From positions 1,172,149 through 1,236,148 of the forward strand of contig OX638343.1 in the NCBI GenBank assembly GCA_951813075.1: 64,000 nt of DNA, read 5' to 3'. Origin of the DNA: Arenicellales bacterium (GTDB lineage Bacteria > Pseudomonadota > Gammaproteobacteria > Arenicellales > JAJDZL01). Shown in pieces: positions 16,048 to 24,967 of the stretch. The translations under genes and the position numbers were made by a program. Position 1 is the stretch's first letter; the number at the start of each line of letters is the position of its first letter. The notes under the pieces are model-generated. The model searched no databases, had not been told where the DNA came from, and worked only from the letters and a program-made list of their open reading frames with translations.

Positions 16048-17145
16048 ATGAATCGACCAATTACACGACGAAAATTTCTAGCCACTAGTGGTGCTTTCGG
16101 AGTTACGCTGGGCAGTGGCTTGATGACTAAAGCTTTTGCAGCGAACGATCCGTTGAAGGTGGGAGTTGTTTACGTATCTCCAATATCTGAAATTGGCTGG
16201 ACAAAACAGCATTCGCTTGGAATTGATGCAATCAAGAGTGATCTCGGAGACAAGGTTTCAATTACGGCAGTAGAGAATACGTTTCTTCCCCAAGATGCAG
16301 AACGCATTTTTAGTGAAATGGCAAGTTCCGGTCATCAACTGATTTTTGGGACAAGTTTCTCGCACGGAACACCGATGCAGAAAGTGGCACCAAGATTTCC
16401 TGGCAATGCCTTTGAACATTGCTCCGGGATCGTGCATTTTGATAATCTGGGGACATTTGAAGCCAAGTACTATGAAGGGACTTACGTCGCAGGTGTGGCT
16501 GCCGCTCATATGTCCAAATCTGCAAAAATTGGATTCATCGGAGGCTTTCCCATTCCTGATATCGTGGGACCAGCCAATGCTCTCCTGCTCGGTGCCCAGA
16601 GTGTTAATCCCGATACCACGTGCAATGTGATTTTTCTGAATTCCTGGTTCGATCCCGGAAAAGAAAAAGAAGCAACCAATACATTGGTTTCACAAGGTTG
16701 TGATGTAATCTGTTCAATGACCGATACGGCAACCGGTGTTCAGGTAGCGGGTGAAAAAGGTGCTTGGTCGATAGGCTATGCGAGTGATATGTCACAATTT
16801 GCACCTGAAACACACCTTACCGCATTTACATTGGATTGGAGTAGTATCTATGTGCAAGCTGCTCGTGATGTCGCTGCTGGAACCTGGAAGTCAGACGTGA
16901 GATGGCAGGGACTTGCAGAAGGTGTTGTTAAAATGTCACCCTACAATGAAGCCATACCGACAGATGTTCAAGCCTCATTACAGGAACTTCAGGCTTCAAT
17001 CAGCTCAGGGGGAATTCATCCGTATGCTGGTGAAATTCAGGACCAAGATGGAAATGTGCGAGTGGCCGCAGATTCAGTGATGCCTGACCCTGAAATTCGA
17101 GGGTTCAATTGGTTTGTGAAGGGAATTATCGGAAATATGGGATAA
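16048..17145 (+). CDS. BMP-family ABC transporter substrate-binding protein
   Basis: A 365-residue periplasmic binding protein of the basic membrane protein (BMP/Med) family, which binds purine nucleosides or bases in characterised members. It starts with a twin-arginine type signal (RRKFLATSGAFGVTLGSGL, then AFA before the mature part). The body follows the type 1 periplasmic fold (LKVGVVYVSPISEIGWT, KIGFIGGFPIPDIVGPAN). The ATG at 16048 is set by AGGAG eight bases upstream; the longer frame from 15985 places that site inside the gene. It is the first gene of a four-gene importer. The ligand is predicted to be a purine-like compound, fitting an N-methylpurine demethylase next door. Confidence 0.92.
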   Translation: MNRPITRRKFLATSGAFGVTLGSGLMTKAFAANDPLKVGVVYVSPISEIGWTKQHSLGIDAIKSDLGDKVSITAVENTFLPQDAERIFSEMASSGHQLIFGTSFSHGTPMQKVAPRFPGNAFEHCSGIVHFDNLGTFEAKYYEGTYVAGVAAAHMSKSAKIGFIGGFPIPDIVGPANALLLGAQSVNPDTTCNVIFLNSWFDPGKEKEATNTLVSQGCDVICSMTDTATGVQVAGEKGAWSIGYASDMSQFAPETHLTAFTLDWSSIYVQAARDVAAGTWKSDVRWQGLAEGVVKMSPYNEAIPTDVQASLQELQASISSGGIHPYAGEIQDQDGNVRVAADSVMPDPEIRGFNWFVKGIIGNMG

Positions 17146-17169
17146 TTTCTACTTGACGACAATAAACCT

Positions 17170-17200
17170 AATTGGCCGCCGTCGTGTACGGCGGCCAATT
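17170..17200 (+). terminator. Stem-loop between the binding-protein gene and the ATPase gene
   Basis: A perfect 12-bp stem, AATTGGCCGCCG (17170-17181) with CGGCGGCCAATT (17189-17200), and a 7-base loop, followed by TATTTG. It lies 25 bases after the binding-protein stop. Such hairpins often act as partial terminators or mRNA stabilisers that keep the binding protein more abundant than the membrane parts. Confidence 0.75.
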
Positions 17201-17240
17201 TATTTGCAATCCTAGTCAACATGATTGAAAATCTTCAAAC

Positions 17241-18785
17241 ATGACACCTCGACTCGAACTGCAAAACATTTCCAAACGCTATCCTAGCGTACAAGCCAAT
17301 GATGGGATATCCCTTCAGGTGATGCCGGGGGAGGTACACGCCATACTCGGTGAAAACGGTGCTGGAAAAAGCACTTTGATGAAAATCATCTATGGGATTG
17401 TGCGCGCAGACGAAGGAGAAATTTTCTGTAATGGCCAGCCAATAGGGGTTCACAAACCGACACTTTCACGTAAACTCGGAATTGAAATGGTACATCAGCA
17501 TTTCGCATTATTTGAATCGGTAACAGTTGCCGAGAATATTGCGATCTCCTTCGGAGGCAAATACGACATTGTAAAACTTTCCCAACAGGTCTCCGAAGTT
17601 TCTGAGCGCTATGGATTACCTGTCAATCCCCGAAGTTTAGTACACCATCTGTCAGTCGGGGAAAGACAGAGAGTGGAAATAGTGCGCTGTTTGTTACAAA
17701 ATCCAAAAGTTCTAATACTGGATGAACCCACATCGGTCCTTACTCCGCAAGCGGTATCCAGATTGTTTGAGACTTTAAGGCTGCTAGCGGCAGAAGGTTG
17801 CAGCATACTCTATATCAGTCATAAGTTGTATGAAGTCAAAGAACTGTGTGATACAGCAACCGTATTGCGGGATGGGCGTGTAACTGGTACTATTTCCCCA
17901 AAAAAGACATCTACAGCTGAAATCGCACAACTCATGGTTGGTACTGACCTCCCTCAAACCGTGAAGAAAGCCTCGAAAATTAGCGATGAACATGCATTAG
18001 TTATTCGAAATGTTACGACTAGTTCCGAGGATCAATTTGGTGCTTCCCTCAACGATATCTCACTCAGTGTACGCCGTGGAGAAATTGTCGGAATTGCAGG
18101 TGTGTCAGGTAATGGACAAGCTGAACTTGAACGACTCATCAGCGGTGAAACAACATTGAATGACGCTGAGTCAATTCAATTGTTCGAACAACCGATCGCT
18201 CACCTGGATGCAGGAAAACGCCGAGATTTGGGGTTGGCTTTCATACCTGTTGAACGACTTGGACGCGGTGCGGTTCCATCACATCGTTTGAATGAGAATG
18301 CAGTATTGACTGCTTACAGGCTGAATATGGTGGAAAACGGACTGTTGAAGATGAACCGTGCAAATCGATTTACTGAGAAAGTGATCAAAAAATTTGGAGT
18401 CAAGGCCAATGGATTAGAAAGTGTTGCGTCAAGTTTGTCCGGAGGAAACCTTCAAAAATATATCGTCGGTCGAGAAATCGAACAGAACCCAAAATTCTTG
18501 CTGGTCGCACAACCGACCTGGGGATTGGATGTCGGTGCAGCGGCGTTCGTCCGACAAACACTGGTCAACCTTTGCAATTCTGGAACAGCAGTTCTTGTAA
18601 TATCGGAAGAATTAGACGAATTGTTTGAAATCTGTGATCGATTGTTGGTACTTTACCAAGGTCGTCTGTCTCAGTCTTTTCAGTGTAACGAAACCAGTTT
18701 GGAAGAAATTGGAATACTAATGGCTGGAGCAACTGCTGTCGGGTCTGATAACACGAGGACATCTGTTCATGCGTCCTCTGATTGA
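17241..18785 (+). CDS. ABC transporter ATP-binding protein, two-domain (BMP/purine nucleoside type)
   Basis: A 514-residue ATPase with two ABC domains. The first is complete: Walker A GENGAGKSTL near residue 38, signature LSVGERQRVE, Walker B VLILDEPTSVL. The second (from about residue 255) has the degenerate P-loop GVSGNGQAEL and signature LSGGNLQKYI, as is normal for ribose- and BMP-type ATPases. It energises import through the two permeases that follow. The start at 17241 is the first ATG after the stem-loop. Its end overlaps the next gene by 17 bases, showing tight coupling. Confidence 0.94.
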   Translation: MTPRLELQNISKRYPSVQANDGISLQVMPGEVHAILGENGAGKSTLMKIIYGIVRADEGEIFCNGQPIGVHKPTLSRKLGIEMVHQHFALFESVTVAENIAISFGGKYDIVKLSQQVSEVSERYGLPVNPRSLVHHLSVGERQRVEIVRCLLQNPKVLILDEPTSVLTPQAVSRLFETLRLLAAEGCSILYISHKLYEVKELCDTATVLRDGRVTGTISPKKTSTAEIAQLMVGTDLPQTVKKASKISDEHALVIRNVTTSSEDQFGASLNDISLSVRRGEIVGIAGVSGNGQAELERLISGETTLNDAESIQLFEQPIAHLDAGKRRDLGLAFIPVERLGRGAVPSHRLNENAVLTAYRLNMVENGLLKMNRANRFTEKVIKKFGVKANGLESVASSLSGGNLQKYIVGREIEQNPKFLLVAQPTWGLDVGAAAFVRQTLVNLCNSGTAVLVISEELDELFEICDRLLVLYQGRLSQSFQCNETSLEEIGILMAGATAVGSDNTRTSVHASSD

Positions 18786-19830
18786 ACGCAGAACAACACC
18801 GTCAATTGCCATAACGGTAGCCGCACCAGCGGCAGCAACCGTGCTGACTGTCGTTTTCAGTTTCTTGTTTTTCGATGCACTTGGTCATAATCCAGTATCC
18901 ACGTTGCACGCTTTTTTTGTGATGCCCTTGAGTAGTTTGAACGGCATATCCGAGTGGCTTCTAAAAGCGTCGCCTCTGATTCTGATTGCGCTGGGACTAG
19001 CAATAGGATTCAGAGCAAACATATGGAATATTGGTGCTGAAGGTCAGTTGATTCTCGGGGCTGTTGCAGCAACGAGTATCGGTTTATTCTACCCTGACAA
19101 GGAAAGTGTATTCCTGCTTCCACTCATGATATTGGCTGGTATGCTAGGGGGAATGGCGTGGGCGGCGATTCCTGCCTTTCTCAAGCACAAGTGCAATACC
19201 AATGAAATCCTGGTGACGCTAATGCTCACTTATGTAGCAACTTTATTGCTCTCATATTTAGTCCATGGCCCGTGGCGTGACCCGTTTGGTTTTAACTATC
19301 CTCAGACTGCACTTCTTCCGCCGGCAGCAATGTTTGACCCACTGAGTGGTCCATATCGGGTCAACAATTCCGTCTACATAACGATTTTTGCAGTCGGCGT
19401 TACGTGGTTCTTCACAAAATACAGTTTTCTCTCGTACAGAATTTCGGTCGGTGGAGCAGCACCTACAGCGGCTCGTTATGCCGGTTACAGAGAATCAACG
19501 TCAATCTGGCTCGGGTTGATGGCTGGAGGGGCGATGGCAGGGATTGCAGGCATGGCTGAGGTTGCCGGACCTCTCGGACAGCTGTCGCCACATATTTCGC
19601 CCGGCTACGGATTTACGGCCATCATCGTTGCGTTTATCGGTAGATTGCATGCAGTCGGTATACTGCTTGGAGGCTTATTCATATCTTTACTGTACATCGG
19701 AGGTGACGCAGTTCAGATCAGTCTTGGCATGTCGTCGTCGGTTACACGAATTTTTCAGGGTGCATTGTTGTTTTTCTTGCTGGCTGCGGATTTTCTGATT
19801 TTCTATCGTATTCGATTCGTCAAAGGATAG
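18769..19830 (+). CDS. ABC transporter permease 1 (BMP/purine nucleoside type)
   Basis: A 353-residue inner-membrane permease of the BPD_transp_2 family with about 8-10 hydrophobic segments. The family motif is in GLAIGFRANIWNIGAEGQ and is followed by glycine-rich membrane helices (GGAMAGIAGMAEVAGPLG). It overlaps the ATPase gene by 17 bases and is followed after four bases by the second permease. The two permeases form the heterodimeric channel of a NupPQ-like nucleoside/base importer. Intact. Confidence 0.93.
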   Translation: MRPLIERRTTPSIAITVAAPAAATVLTVVFSFLFFDALGHNPVSTLHAFFVMPLSSLNGISEWLLKASPLILIALGLAIGFRANIWNIGAEGQLILGAVAATSIGLFYPDKESVFLLPLMILAGMLGGMAWAAIPAFLKHKCNTNEILVTLMLTYVATLLLSYLVHGPWRDPFGFNYPQTALLPPAAMFDPLSGPYRVNNSVYITIFAVGVTWFFTKYSFLSYRISVGGAAPTAARYAGYRESTSIWLGLMAGGAMAGIAGMAEVAGPLGQLSPHISPGYGFTAIIVAFIGRLHAVGILLGGLFISLLYIGGDAVQISLGMSSSVTRIFQGALLFFLLAADFLIFYRIRFVKG

Positions 19831-19834
19831 TACC

Positions 19835-20755
19835 GTGGACCTTTTCATTGCCATATTTACCGGAACGATCATTGCTGCAACCCCTTTGATATTTGCGGCA
19901 CTAGGTGAACTTGTTGTAGAAAAGTCAGGTGTATTGAATCTCGGGATCGAAGGAATGATGCTGGTTGGAGCGGCGGTTGCAGTCTGGATGCACTTTGCCG
20001 GATTCTCCATGCCAGTCGCGATTCTCACCGCAACGTTAGCCGGTTCCGTCGCTTCTTTGATTTTCGCAGTGCTTGCTCTCACATTCGCAACGAATCAATA
20101 TGCAGCAGGTTTGGCTCTAGCCATTCTTGGATCTGGAATTTCGGCTTACATCGGGCGCGGATTTGGTGGTGCCCCAATCGATGGGTTATCATCAATTTCG
20201 ATACCGGTAATCTCCGAAATTCCGATTATCGGGCCTTTATTTTTTCAATATGACCCATTGGTGTATTTGTCTTATCTGATGTTTGCATGCATATGTTGGT
20301 TTCTCTACCGAACGAAGGCAGGTTTGGTGGTGAGGACTGTCGGGGAATCGCCTGAATCCTCTCATGCGATTGGTTTTTCCGTCATTCGAATCCGCTATAT
20401 GACAACGATGTTTGGTGGTGCAATGGCTGGCCTTGGCGGAGCATATTTATCGATCGCTTACACTCCCCTTTGGGTCGAAAATATGACGGCTGGGAAGGGA
20501 TGGATCGCACTTGCATTGGTCGTTTTCGCAACTTGGCGACCAACACGAATTATTTTGGGAGCCTGGTTATTTGGTGCCATGACGATTTTTCAATTGCATG
20601 GGCAAGCATTGGGTTTTGCCCTGCCAACAGAGGTGTTATCAGCTATTCCTTATTTGGCAACGATTGTGGTTCTTGTCATTATTTCTCGAAACCGAGAAAT
20701 TCTAAAGTTGCACTTTCCCGCTTCGCTTGCCAAACCGTTCAAACCTTCAGGATAG
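19835..20755 (+). CDS. ABC transporter permease 2 (BMP/purine nucleoside type)
   Basis: A 306-residue inner-membrane permease, the shorter partner of the previous gene, with about eight hydrophobic helices. Typical motifs are TPLIFAALGELVVEKSGVLN followed by LGIEGMMLVGA, and later GGAMAGLGGAYLSI. The start is a GTG at 19835, four bases after the first permease stop. It is the last gene of the importer; an IS remnant begins about 130 bases downstream. Confidence 0.93.
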   Translation: MDLFIAIFTGTIIAATPLIFAALGELVVEKSGVLNLGIEGMMLVGAAVAVWMHFAGFSMPVAILTATLAGSVASLIFAVLALTFATNQYAAGLALAILGSGISAYIGRGFGGAPIDGLSSISIPVISEIPIIGPLFFQYDPLVYLSYLMFACICWFLYRTKAGLVVRTVGESPESSHAIGFSVIRIRYMTTMFGGAMAGLGGAYLSIAYTPLWVENMTAGKGWIALALVVFATWRPTRIILGAWLFGAMTIFQLHGQALGFALPTEVLSAIPYLATIVVLVIISRNREILKLHFPASLAKPFKPSG

Positions 20756-20888
20756 ACTTTCAGTCAATCAATCACTGCCTGCAATTTTTGTACGTTTGTA
20801 GCATCACCGAGAATTTCCTCTTCCACTAATTTGACACATTGTCATTTTGCTTGGTAAAGAGGGAAGTAACTGAAAAATTTTCTGAGGG

Positions 20889-22045
20889 TTAACCCATCTT
20901 TATCATATTTTGAAGAATAGAAAATATTACCTTTCCAAATCAGAAACTTGAAAAATTCGCAATTGTCGTTAGGTCACTACTTTTGTGATTTCCACTTCAT
21001 CTGACCAGCGACCGATCTGCTGGTCGACCTGCAGCGTCACTCCCATCGCAGACAATAGCTTTCGCTGCTGAGCATCGGGGTGCATATTCTGACGCACCTG
21101 TATGCGATCTCCGTCGGCATCGGTCAGTTCCGTGGTGATGCGATTGATGTTCGCCAACCGTCGGTGAATCGTCTGCCAGCTGTGTCGCTCGCCATTTGAG
21201 CGCATCGTCAGGCGCAGGTAGTGTACCGCCTGGTAGATAAGTACCGAAATAAACTGATGCGCACTTCATCCCACTGGCAAAGCAAGATTCGAAGCAAATA
21301 CATTCCAGCGGTGGCATCGCGATGCGCCCGACGTTCATTGAACTTCCACCTCACCTCAATGGTATTCCTGCCGCCGGCGTCGGCAATGACTTCAATGTTA
21401 TACTGCGCACTGACGCGCCGGTGCTGCTGTCGCAGCCGACCGACTTTCTTCAATACCTTCGGATAACGTTTCAGACGACGCGAGATGCGCAACCCATCGT
21501 CCAGATACTTCAGGTCCGCATCCAATGACAGACGGGCGCGTGTGTGCATGCTCTTTTCTGTCCGTTCGCGTGCGGCACTGTGCACACAAAGACGCAGCTC
21601 ATCGTCGCCCGCACCGGGCATGCACCAGATGCGAATCTGATACCTGTCGACACTTGAAGTTTCCGCATCCGGCTCACCTTGCGGAACGCATGGATGCTGC
21701 CGGTCGACCACCACCCAGTCGTGACCGGCCTTTCTCAGCCACCGAAGATTATCCTCACTGACGATTCCGGCGTCCATCACCACCGTCACAGGCCCCGATG
21801 CACCCAAGCGCTTCATCGCCTTTTTCAAAGTGCCCGGTTCGAGGCTTGCTCAGCATTCACTCACATTCCGGCCCGCAAGTTCGCTAATTCGTCCTTGACG
21901 ACCCTTCTATCCAGAGTGCTTCAAACCATGTCGTTACCTCCATGATCCGCTCTGACTGCTACCAACCGAAGCGACAGTTGTTGGGCAGGTTTCACATCTG
22001 CCAGAGAAAAACACCTTTCCACAGCGCACGATAAAGATGGGTTAA
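20889..22045 (-). mobile_element. Degenerate IS1634-type insertion sequence with perfect terminal repeats
   Basis: The ends are perfect 16-bp inverted repeats: TTAACCCATCTTTATC at 20889-20904 and GATAAAGATGGGTTAA at 22030-22045. Inside is a broken IS4/IS1634-group transposase on the minus strand, visibly richer in G and C than the flanking genes. At about 1.16 kb it is shorter than full IS1634 elements, so internal sequence has been lost. No target duplication is obvious. It sits between the importer and the Pot-type permease gene. Confidence 0.85.
20969..21960 (-). pseudogene. IS1634-family transposase remnant
   Basis: Several frames together give a transposase of the DDE IS4/IS1634 type. 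A stretch from about 21860 down to 21208 contains LKKAMKRLGASGPVTVVMDA then GIVSEDNLRWLRKAGHDW, with the second catalytic aspartate region. After frameshifts near 21210, the C-terminal part with SWQTIHRRLANINRITTEL runs to 20969. An in-frame stop lies near 21850, just upstream of the longest frame. The N-terminal part is missing or unrecognisable. It cannot make an active transposase. Confidence 0.85.
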
Positions 22046-22138
22046 TATTGTTAATCAGTCCCTAAAATTTGGTACAGGAAAAACTCAAAATCTCAAAGAG
22101 ATATCGAACGCACGAGGAAAACCCTGGAGTCTACTGAT

Positions 22139-22948
22139 CTAACGCCTGCCGCGCAATTTCCGGTAGAAATTCAGTATCACAAAGGACAGTATCACGATTC
22201 CGGCAGCACCACCTATTGTCAGTGAACCCAGTGTCGGAACCATCGGTGTGTAACCAGAAACCATTTTAGAGTATAGCCATTCGGGGATCGTCTGATCGGC
22301 ACCTGTGGTGAACAAGGAGAGTGGAAAATTACCCCAAGAAAGCAGGAATGCGAATATCGCACCGGACACTATGCCTGGTGACAAAATCGGCAAAGTGATC
22401 TCCCGAAGAACCTGCAACCGAGACGCACCCAAATCATACGCCGCCTCCTCCCAAACTGGATCGAAACTGTAGACCTGAATCGACATGATCAGTGTGACTA
22501 TGGGCAAAATCCAGATCAAGTGCGAAAATACTGCTGTATGCCAGCTTGTCGTGACGCCTAGTGACGAAAACCATAGCAATAACGCAAGCCCAAGTACAGC
22601 TTGAGGGAAAAAGATTGGAAGGAGTATCAGGCGTTGATAGAGTTTTCTCCCTTTCCAGTCGTAACGCGCAAAGGCAAGTGCGCCAAAAAACGCCATGACG
22701 ACAGAAATCACAGTGACCAGTGTCGCAATGCTGAAAGAAGTCCAGAATAGATCGCGAACCGACAACGATTCAAATGCTTTTTCATACCATCGCGTATCCC
22801 ACATTTTGACCGGAAACTGAAAATAGCGCTGTTTCGTAAACGATGCCATGACAACCGACAGCATCGGAAGATAAAGAAAAATCAGAATGGCACCAGTCCA
22901 AACGACTATCAGTGCACGAACGACTTTTCCCTGACGACTGGACTGCAT
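22139..22948 (-). CDS. ABC transporter permease, PotC-like
   Basis: A 269-residue inner-membrane permease of the spermidine/putrescine (PotC) type with six predicted helices. The cytoplasmic EAA loop is visible in VWEEAAYDLGASRLQVLREITLP, close to the consensus that docks the ATPase. It follows the PotB-like gene after three bases and ends the four-gene importer operon. A decayed copy of its 3' end lies at 10079-10352, on the far side of the N-demethylase island. Confidence 0.92.
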   Translation of the reverse strand: MQSSRQGKVVRALIVVWTGAILIFLYLPMLSVVMASFTKQRYFQFPVKMWDTRWYEKAFESLSVRDLFWTSFSIATLVTVISVVMAFFGALAFARYDWKGRKLYQRLILLPIFFPQAVLGLALLLWFSSLGVTTSWHTAVFSHLIWILPIVTLIMSIQVYSFDPVWEEAAYDLGASRLQVLREITLPILSPGIVSGAIFAFLLSWGNFPLSLFTTGADQTIPEWLYSKMVSGYTPMVPTLGSLTIGGAAGIVILSFVILNFYRKLRGRR

Positions 22949-22951
22949 ATT

Positions 22952-23812
22952 CTAACGACGCCCAACCACTCGATCGAGATCAATCTTGCGGAACAGGAAA
23001 TAAATGATGATCAGCGAGATAGTGATCAAGATAACTGAGAGCACCGAACCTTTCGGCCAGTTTTGTGCAAACGTAAATGCGGATTCAATGTCGTCTGCAA
23101 TCATCACAATAGCCTGCCCGCCCAAGATCTTTGACTCCGCTAAAGACCCCAAAGTAAGAATAAATACCAGCAGACTGCCTATCAGGATTCCCGGCATCGA
23201 TAGCGGTAACTCAACTTCGCGAAAAATCTGAAAGCGAGACGCACCAAGATCACGAGCGGCTTCTTTCAAAGATTCCGGCACCATCGATATTCCAATGACG
23301 AGTGGGAATAACATGAATGGGAGGTAAACGTAAACCATTCCTAGTACGATCGCGGGAACTGTATATAACATACCGGATAACGACAATCCGAATAGATATT
23401 GCAGGCTCCCATCTATGATTCCATTTTTTAATAACAGCAGAACCCATCCGAACAGTCGAATGTTTTCCGAAATGAGTAGTGGTAAAGCAATCAGAATAGT
23501 AATCAGTGTCGCCCACTTACCAAAAATTTTTGCCATGCCATATGCAACTGGATAGGTGATCAAGATGAGCAGAAACACGGTCACAACGGCTAAAGCCAAA
23601 GACCAGCCGAACGAAATATAGTAACTCTGCGTGACAACCGAAATATAGTTCTCGATTGTCGGTACCTGACCCAGAGTGAAAGTTTTCGGCGGCATGAAGC
23701 TGTAGAGCAACACAAGCACCAACGGCCCGGCGAATCCGATGAGAAGAAAGATTCCGACAGGAAGTGCGGTCAGAAATCCAGGCTGCCGTATCCACCTAGC
23801 AACGATTTTCAT
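22952..23812 (-). CDS. ABC transporter permease, PotB-like
   Basis: A 286-residue inner-membrane permease with six predicted helices and the EAA loop in SLKEAARDLGASRFQIFREV. It pairs with the next gene to form the channel of a Pot-type importer for polyamines or similar organic cations. It lies 18 bases after the ATPase gene. Intact. Confidence 0.92.
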   Translation of the reverse strand: MKIVARWIRQPGFLTALPVGIFLLIGFAGPLVLVLLYSFMPPKTFTLGQVPTIENYISVVTQSYYISFGWSLALAVVTVFLLILITYPVAYGMAKIFGKWATLITILIALPLLISENIRLFGWVLLLLKNGIIDGSLQYLFGLSLSGMLYTVPAIVLGMVYVYLPFMLFPLVIGISMVPESLKEAARDLGASRFQIFREVELPLSMPGILIGSLLVFILTLGSLAESKILGGQAIVMIADDIESAFTFAQNWPKGSVLSVILITISLIIIYFLFRKIDLDRVVGRR

Positions 23813-23830
23813 TTCTGAATTCGGATATCG

Positions 23831-24907
23831 CTATTGATCGACGAGAATCGAATCTTCTGGTCGCCAGCCTATGACAACCGAATCACCGGCGTTACCGGAA
23901 AAAGGATCGTCCTGCAATCGCTCGATCAACCAGTGATTTTCACCATCCGCGCTTCGCACTTGATATTGAATGCGGGAACCGAGCGCGTAATCGTTGAACA
24001 AAACTCCCTCGATTCGGTTCGGCATGAATTGCGCTGATCGTCCGATTTTCATCACCTCGGGACGAATGATCAGAAATCCAGAATCGATTTCCTGGGCTTG
24101 AGAATCCAGATCAAACTCGCCACCAGTTTTGGAGTCCCGTACCCGTGATTGTCCAATTCGATCAACCGCGATTGTATTGACCTCCCCCATAAACTGAGCT
24201 ACAAATTTGTTCTTGGGGCGATTGTAAATGTCATCAGGGCTGCCAATCTGAATCAACTTCCCTTCGTTGAGAATTCCAATTCGATCACTCATCACCATCG
24301 CCTCCTCAAGGGAATGGGTGATATAGACAAATGTCTTGCCAGTCTCCCGGTGGATATCTTTGAGTTCCTTTTCCAGCGTTTTTCGCAGTCGGAAGTCCAA
24401 AGCCGAAAGCGGCTCATCGAAAAATAGTATTTCCGGGTCGAAGGCCAATGCCCGGGCGAGAGCAATTCTTTGCCGTTCACCACCCGAACACTGATTGATG
24501 TTTTTGTCATAGAAGTCTAGAGGAAGCCGAAGTAGTTCCAACAACTCCAATGCTCTTTTCTGTCGCGTCTGAGAATCGACACCTGCTATTTTCATAGCGA
24601 ATTCAACATTCTGTCCTACCGTCTTATGTGGAAACAACGCAAGATTCTGAAAAACCATGCATGTCGGCCGCTTATTCGCCGGCAGATCGTTGATGGTGTT
24701 GCCTTTTAGATGTATTTCGCCACTGGTGGGGCTTTCCATCCCCACCAGTATGCGAATCAGAGTTGTCTTGCCACTTCCGGAAGGGCCAACCAGAGTAAAA
24801 AACTCTCCTTCTGATATTTGGAGATTTACGTCATCCAGAGCTGAAAAGTCACCAAACTGTTTTGTTATCTCGCGCAACGCGAGAAAAACAGATGGACTCC
24901 CATTCAT
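23831..24907 (-). CDS. ABC transporter ATP-binding protein, PotA-like
   Basis: A 358-residue ATPase. Walker A (GPSGSGKTTLIRIL near residue 38), signature CSGGERQRIALARAL, Walker B ILFFDEPLSALD and the switch histidine in YITHSLEEAM are all present. The C-terminal TOBE-type regulatory domain (from about residue 270) is typical of PotA/CUT1 ATPases. It drives the two permeases downstream. The signature begins CSGGE where LSGGE is usual, a tolerated change. Confidence 0.94.
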   Translation of the reverse strand: MNGSPSVFLALREITKQFGDFSALDDVNLQISEGEFFTLVGPSGSGKTTLIRILVGMESPTSGEIHLKGNTINDLPANKRPTCMVFQNLALFPHKTVGQNVEFAMKIAGVDSQTRQKRALELLELLRLPLDFYDKNINQCSGGERQRIALARALAFDPEILFFDEPLSALDFRLRKTLEKELKDIHRETGKTFVYITHSLEEAMVMSDRIGILNEGKLIQIGSPDDIYNRPKNKFVAQFMGEVNTIAVDRIGQSRVRDSKTGGEFDLDSQAQEIDSGFLIIRPEVMKIGRSAQFMPNRIEGVLFNDYALGSRIQYQVRSADGENHWLIERLQDDPFSGNAGDSVVIGWRPEDSILVDQ

Positions 24908-24967
24908 CTGAGATAAACTCCAGAAAATTTACCGAAAGTGAATCGAAGCGAGTCGGTAAGACTGTCG

